Below, piece after piece: positions 37,329-37,936 of a stretch of DNA of 37,936 nucleotides. The stretch's first letter is position 1; each line of letters starts with the position of its first letter. The DNA is from DAOTUB01 sp034437455. Its GTDB lineage: Bacteria > Chloroflexota > Anaerolineae > B4-G1. A program made the position numbers and the translations under genes. The notes beneath the pieces are model-generated. The model had not been told where the DNA came from, did not search any database, and saw nothing but the letters and a program-made list of their open reading frames with translations. Location: assembly GCA_034437455.1 (NCBI GenBank), contig DAOTUB010000335.1, positions 1 to 37,936 of the forward strand, read 5' to 3'.

Positions 37329-37936
37329 TCAAGAACCTCTTCTCACCAACGGCAAGAAAAGGTCGTAAAAATAACATTCCCCCGTGACGACGGTCGTCAG
37401 CAACGCCGTGACCGACTGGCGCGGGTCGCCTCGCGACGTCAAGGTAGCCGTCACCACATCCATAGCGCAGGCAGCGGCATAGGAGGGAATCTGCACCTCT
37501 ACGTATACCGAACGCTCCCCACCAGCAGCCAGATCCACCACAGTCGGCGGGGTGGCAGCCACCGACCACATGTTGCTGCTGACGACCGCCACGTCATAGG
37601 TATCCATCACGCCGCCAGCATTGGTTACTTGCAATTTGTGGAGCACTTCGGCGCCGGGATCGTCCATCTTTTGACTCGTCTTCGGAGAGACGGCCACGTC
37701 GTAGAATTCAAAGGTCGCCGTGATCTCTTTGTCTTTGTCCATGGTGAAGCTGATGAGGTTGGCTCCGCTCAGCCCAGGGGAGACGTCGCCGCTCCAACTC
37801 TCAAACACCGCGGTCTCGGAAGGGATGGCGGTCAACGTGACGACCGTGCCGCGCGGATACGTGATCTGATCCGGCGACCGAATCACGGTTCCCTCGCCGC
37901 TGCCCGTCTCATAGACCGCCAGGCTATAGTCTTCCA
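37329..37936 (-). CDS. Secreted protein with InlB-type B repeat, 5' part outside the window
   Basis: The frame is open to the window end, so only the last 202 residues are visible. GTVIRSPDQITYPRGTVVTL, then FESWSGDV and MDKDKEITATF form a Listeria/InlB B-repeat-like (divergent) module. Residues after it form an Ig-like or CARDB-type beta domain (YDVAVSPKTSQKMDDPGAEV, then DTYDVAVVSSNMWSV). The chain ends YDLFLPLVRRGS, a short F-LPLV-R motif that I have seen at the C-terminus of other Chloroflexota secreted proteins and which may be a sorting signal. No membrane helix is present. The GTG at 37886 is internal, not the start. Confidence 0.8.
   Translation of the reverse strand, partial: EDYSLAVYETGSGEGTVIRSPDQITYPRGTVVTLTAIPSETAVFESWSGDVSPGLSGANLISFTMDKDKEITATFEFYDVAVSPKTSQKMDDPGAEVLHKLQVTNAGGVMDTYDVAVVSSNMWSVAATPPTVVDLAAGGERSVYVEVQIPSYAAACAMDVVTATLTSRGDPRQSVTALLTTVVTGECYFYDLFLPLVRRGS

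Overview
The window looks like a chromosomal piece of an anaerobic or facultatively anaerobic member of the Chloroflexota (Anaerolineae-like). This is an inference from gene content, not from a marker gene. The supporting signs are many secreted proteins with Thr/Pro-rich linkers and a C-terminal membrane anchor, several LysM proteins, a DUF3048 lipoprotein, a ferredoxin-dependent 2-oxoacid oxidoreductase, a NapH-like polyferredoxin, GC-rich codon use and a very dense load of small intergenic repeats. No phage, conjugative or CRISPR locus is visible.

Layout. 1-2.8 kb: a decayed Fic-type winged-helix fragment, a small unknown ORF, a geranylgeranyl-reductase-like flavoprotein and a membrane protein made of two copies of one transmembrane module. 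2.9-7.2 kb: an ECF sigma factor followed by its probable anti-sigma factor, whose periplasm-facing part is an alpha-2-macroglobulin-like chain interrupted by six membrane helices. 7.3-8.5 kb: two small membrane proteins and tRNA-Lys(TTT). 8.6-14.2 kb: a cohesin/dockerin/LysM island: a dockerin protein, a membrane-anchored cohesin behind a short leader ORF, a cohesin-LysM-LysM protein, a cohesin-dockerin protein, and decayed copies of a dockerin gene and a cohesin-LysM gene. 14.4-17.2 kb: a CAP-domain protein, a patatin-like lipase and an unknown membrane protein. 17.3-19.9 kb: a four-gene 2-oxoacid:ferredoxin oxidoreductase operon. 20.1-25.2 kb: a membrane-anchored beta-rich protein, a degenerate DNA-methylase-like protein, a pRiA4b ORF-3 family protein and a DUF3048 lipoprotein. 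25.3-27.9 kb: AMMECR1 and Memo genes and a LysM(3)-L,D-transpeptidase. 28.2-32.7 kb: polyferredoxin, a 43-residue membrane peptide, a GH39-like surface glycosidase and RecJ. 32.8-37.9 kb: DUF4870, VTT/DedA-like, a REP-associated transposase (RAYT) with its REP array, a UDP-sugar dehydrogenase and two surface proteins, the last cut by the window end.

Connections. Four promoters carry the same arrangement: TGTAAC-like direct repeats with 11-bp period, then exactly 22 bases, then a -10 hexamer. They lie upstream of the duplicated-module membrane protein, the dockerin gene, the dockerin remnant and the LysM-L,D-transpeptidase. The motif equals the published WalR box (TGTWAH-N5-TGTWAH) of Firmicutes, so an envelope-stress or cell-wall regulon is likely. 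The RAYT transposase sits between REP palindromes with a GTAG foot, and related palindromes are scattered over the window. In four genes such a palindrome supplies the stop codon. The most unusual gene is the anti-sigma/alpha-2-macroglobulin fusion, which may be an envelope sensor coupled to the ECF sigma factor beside it.
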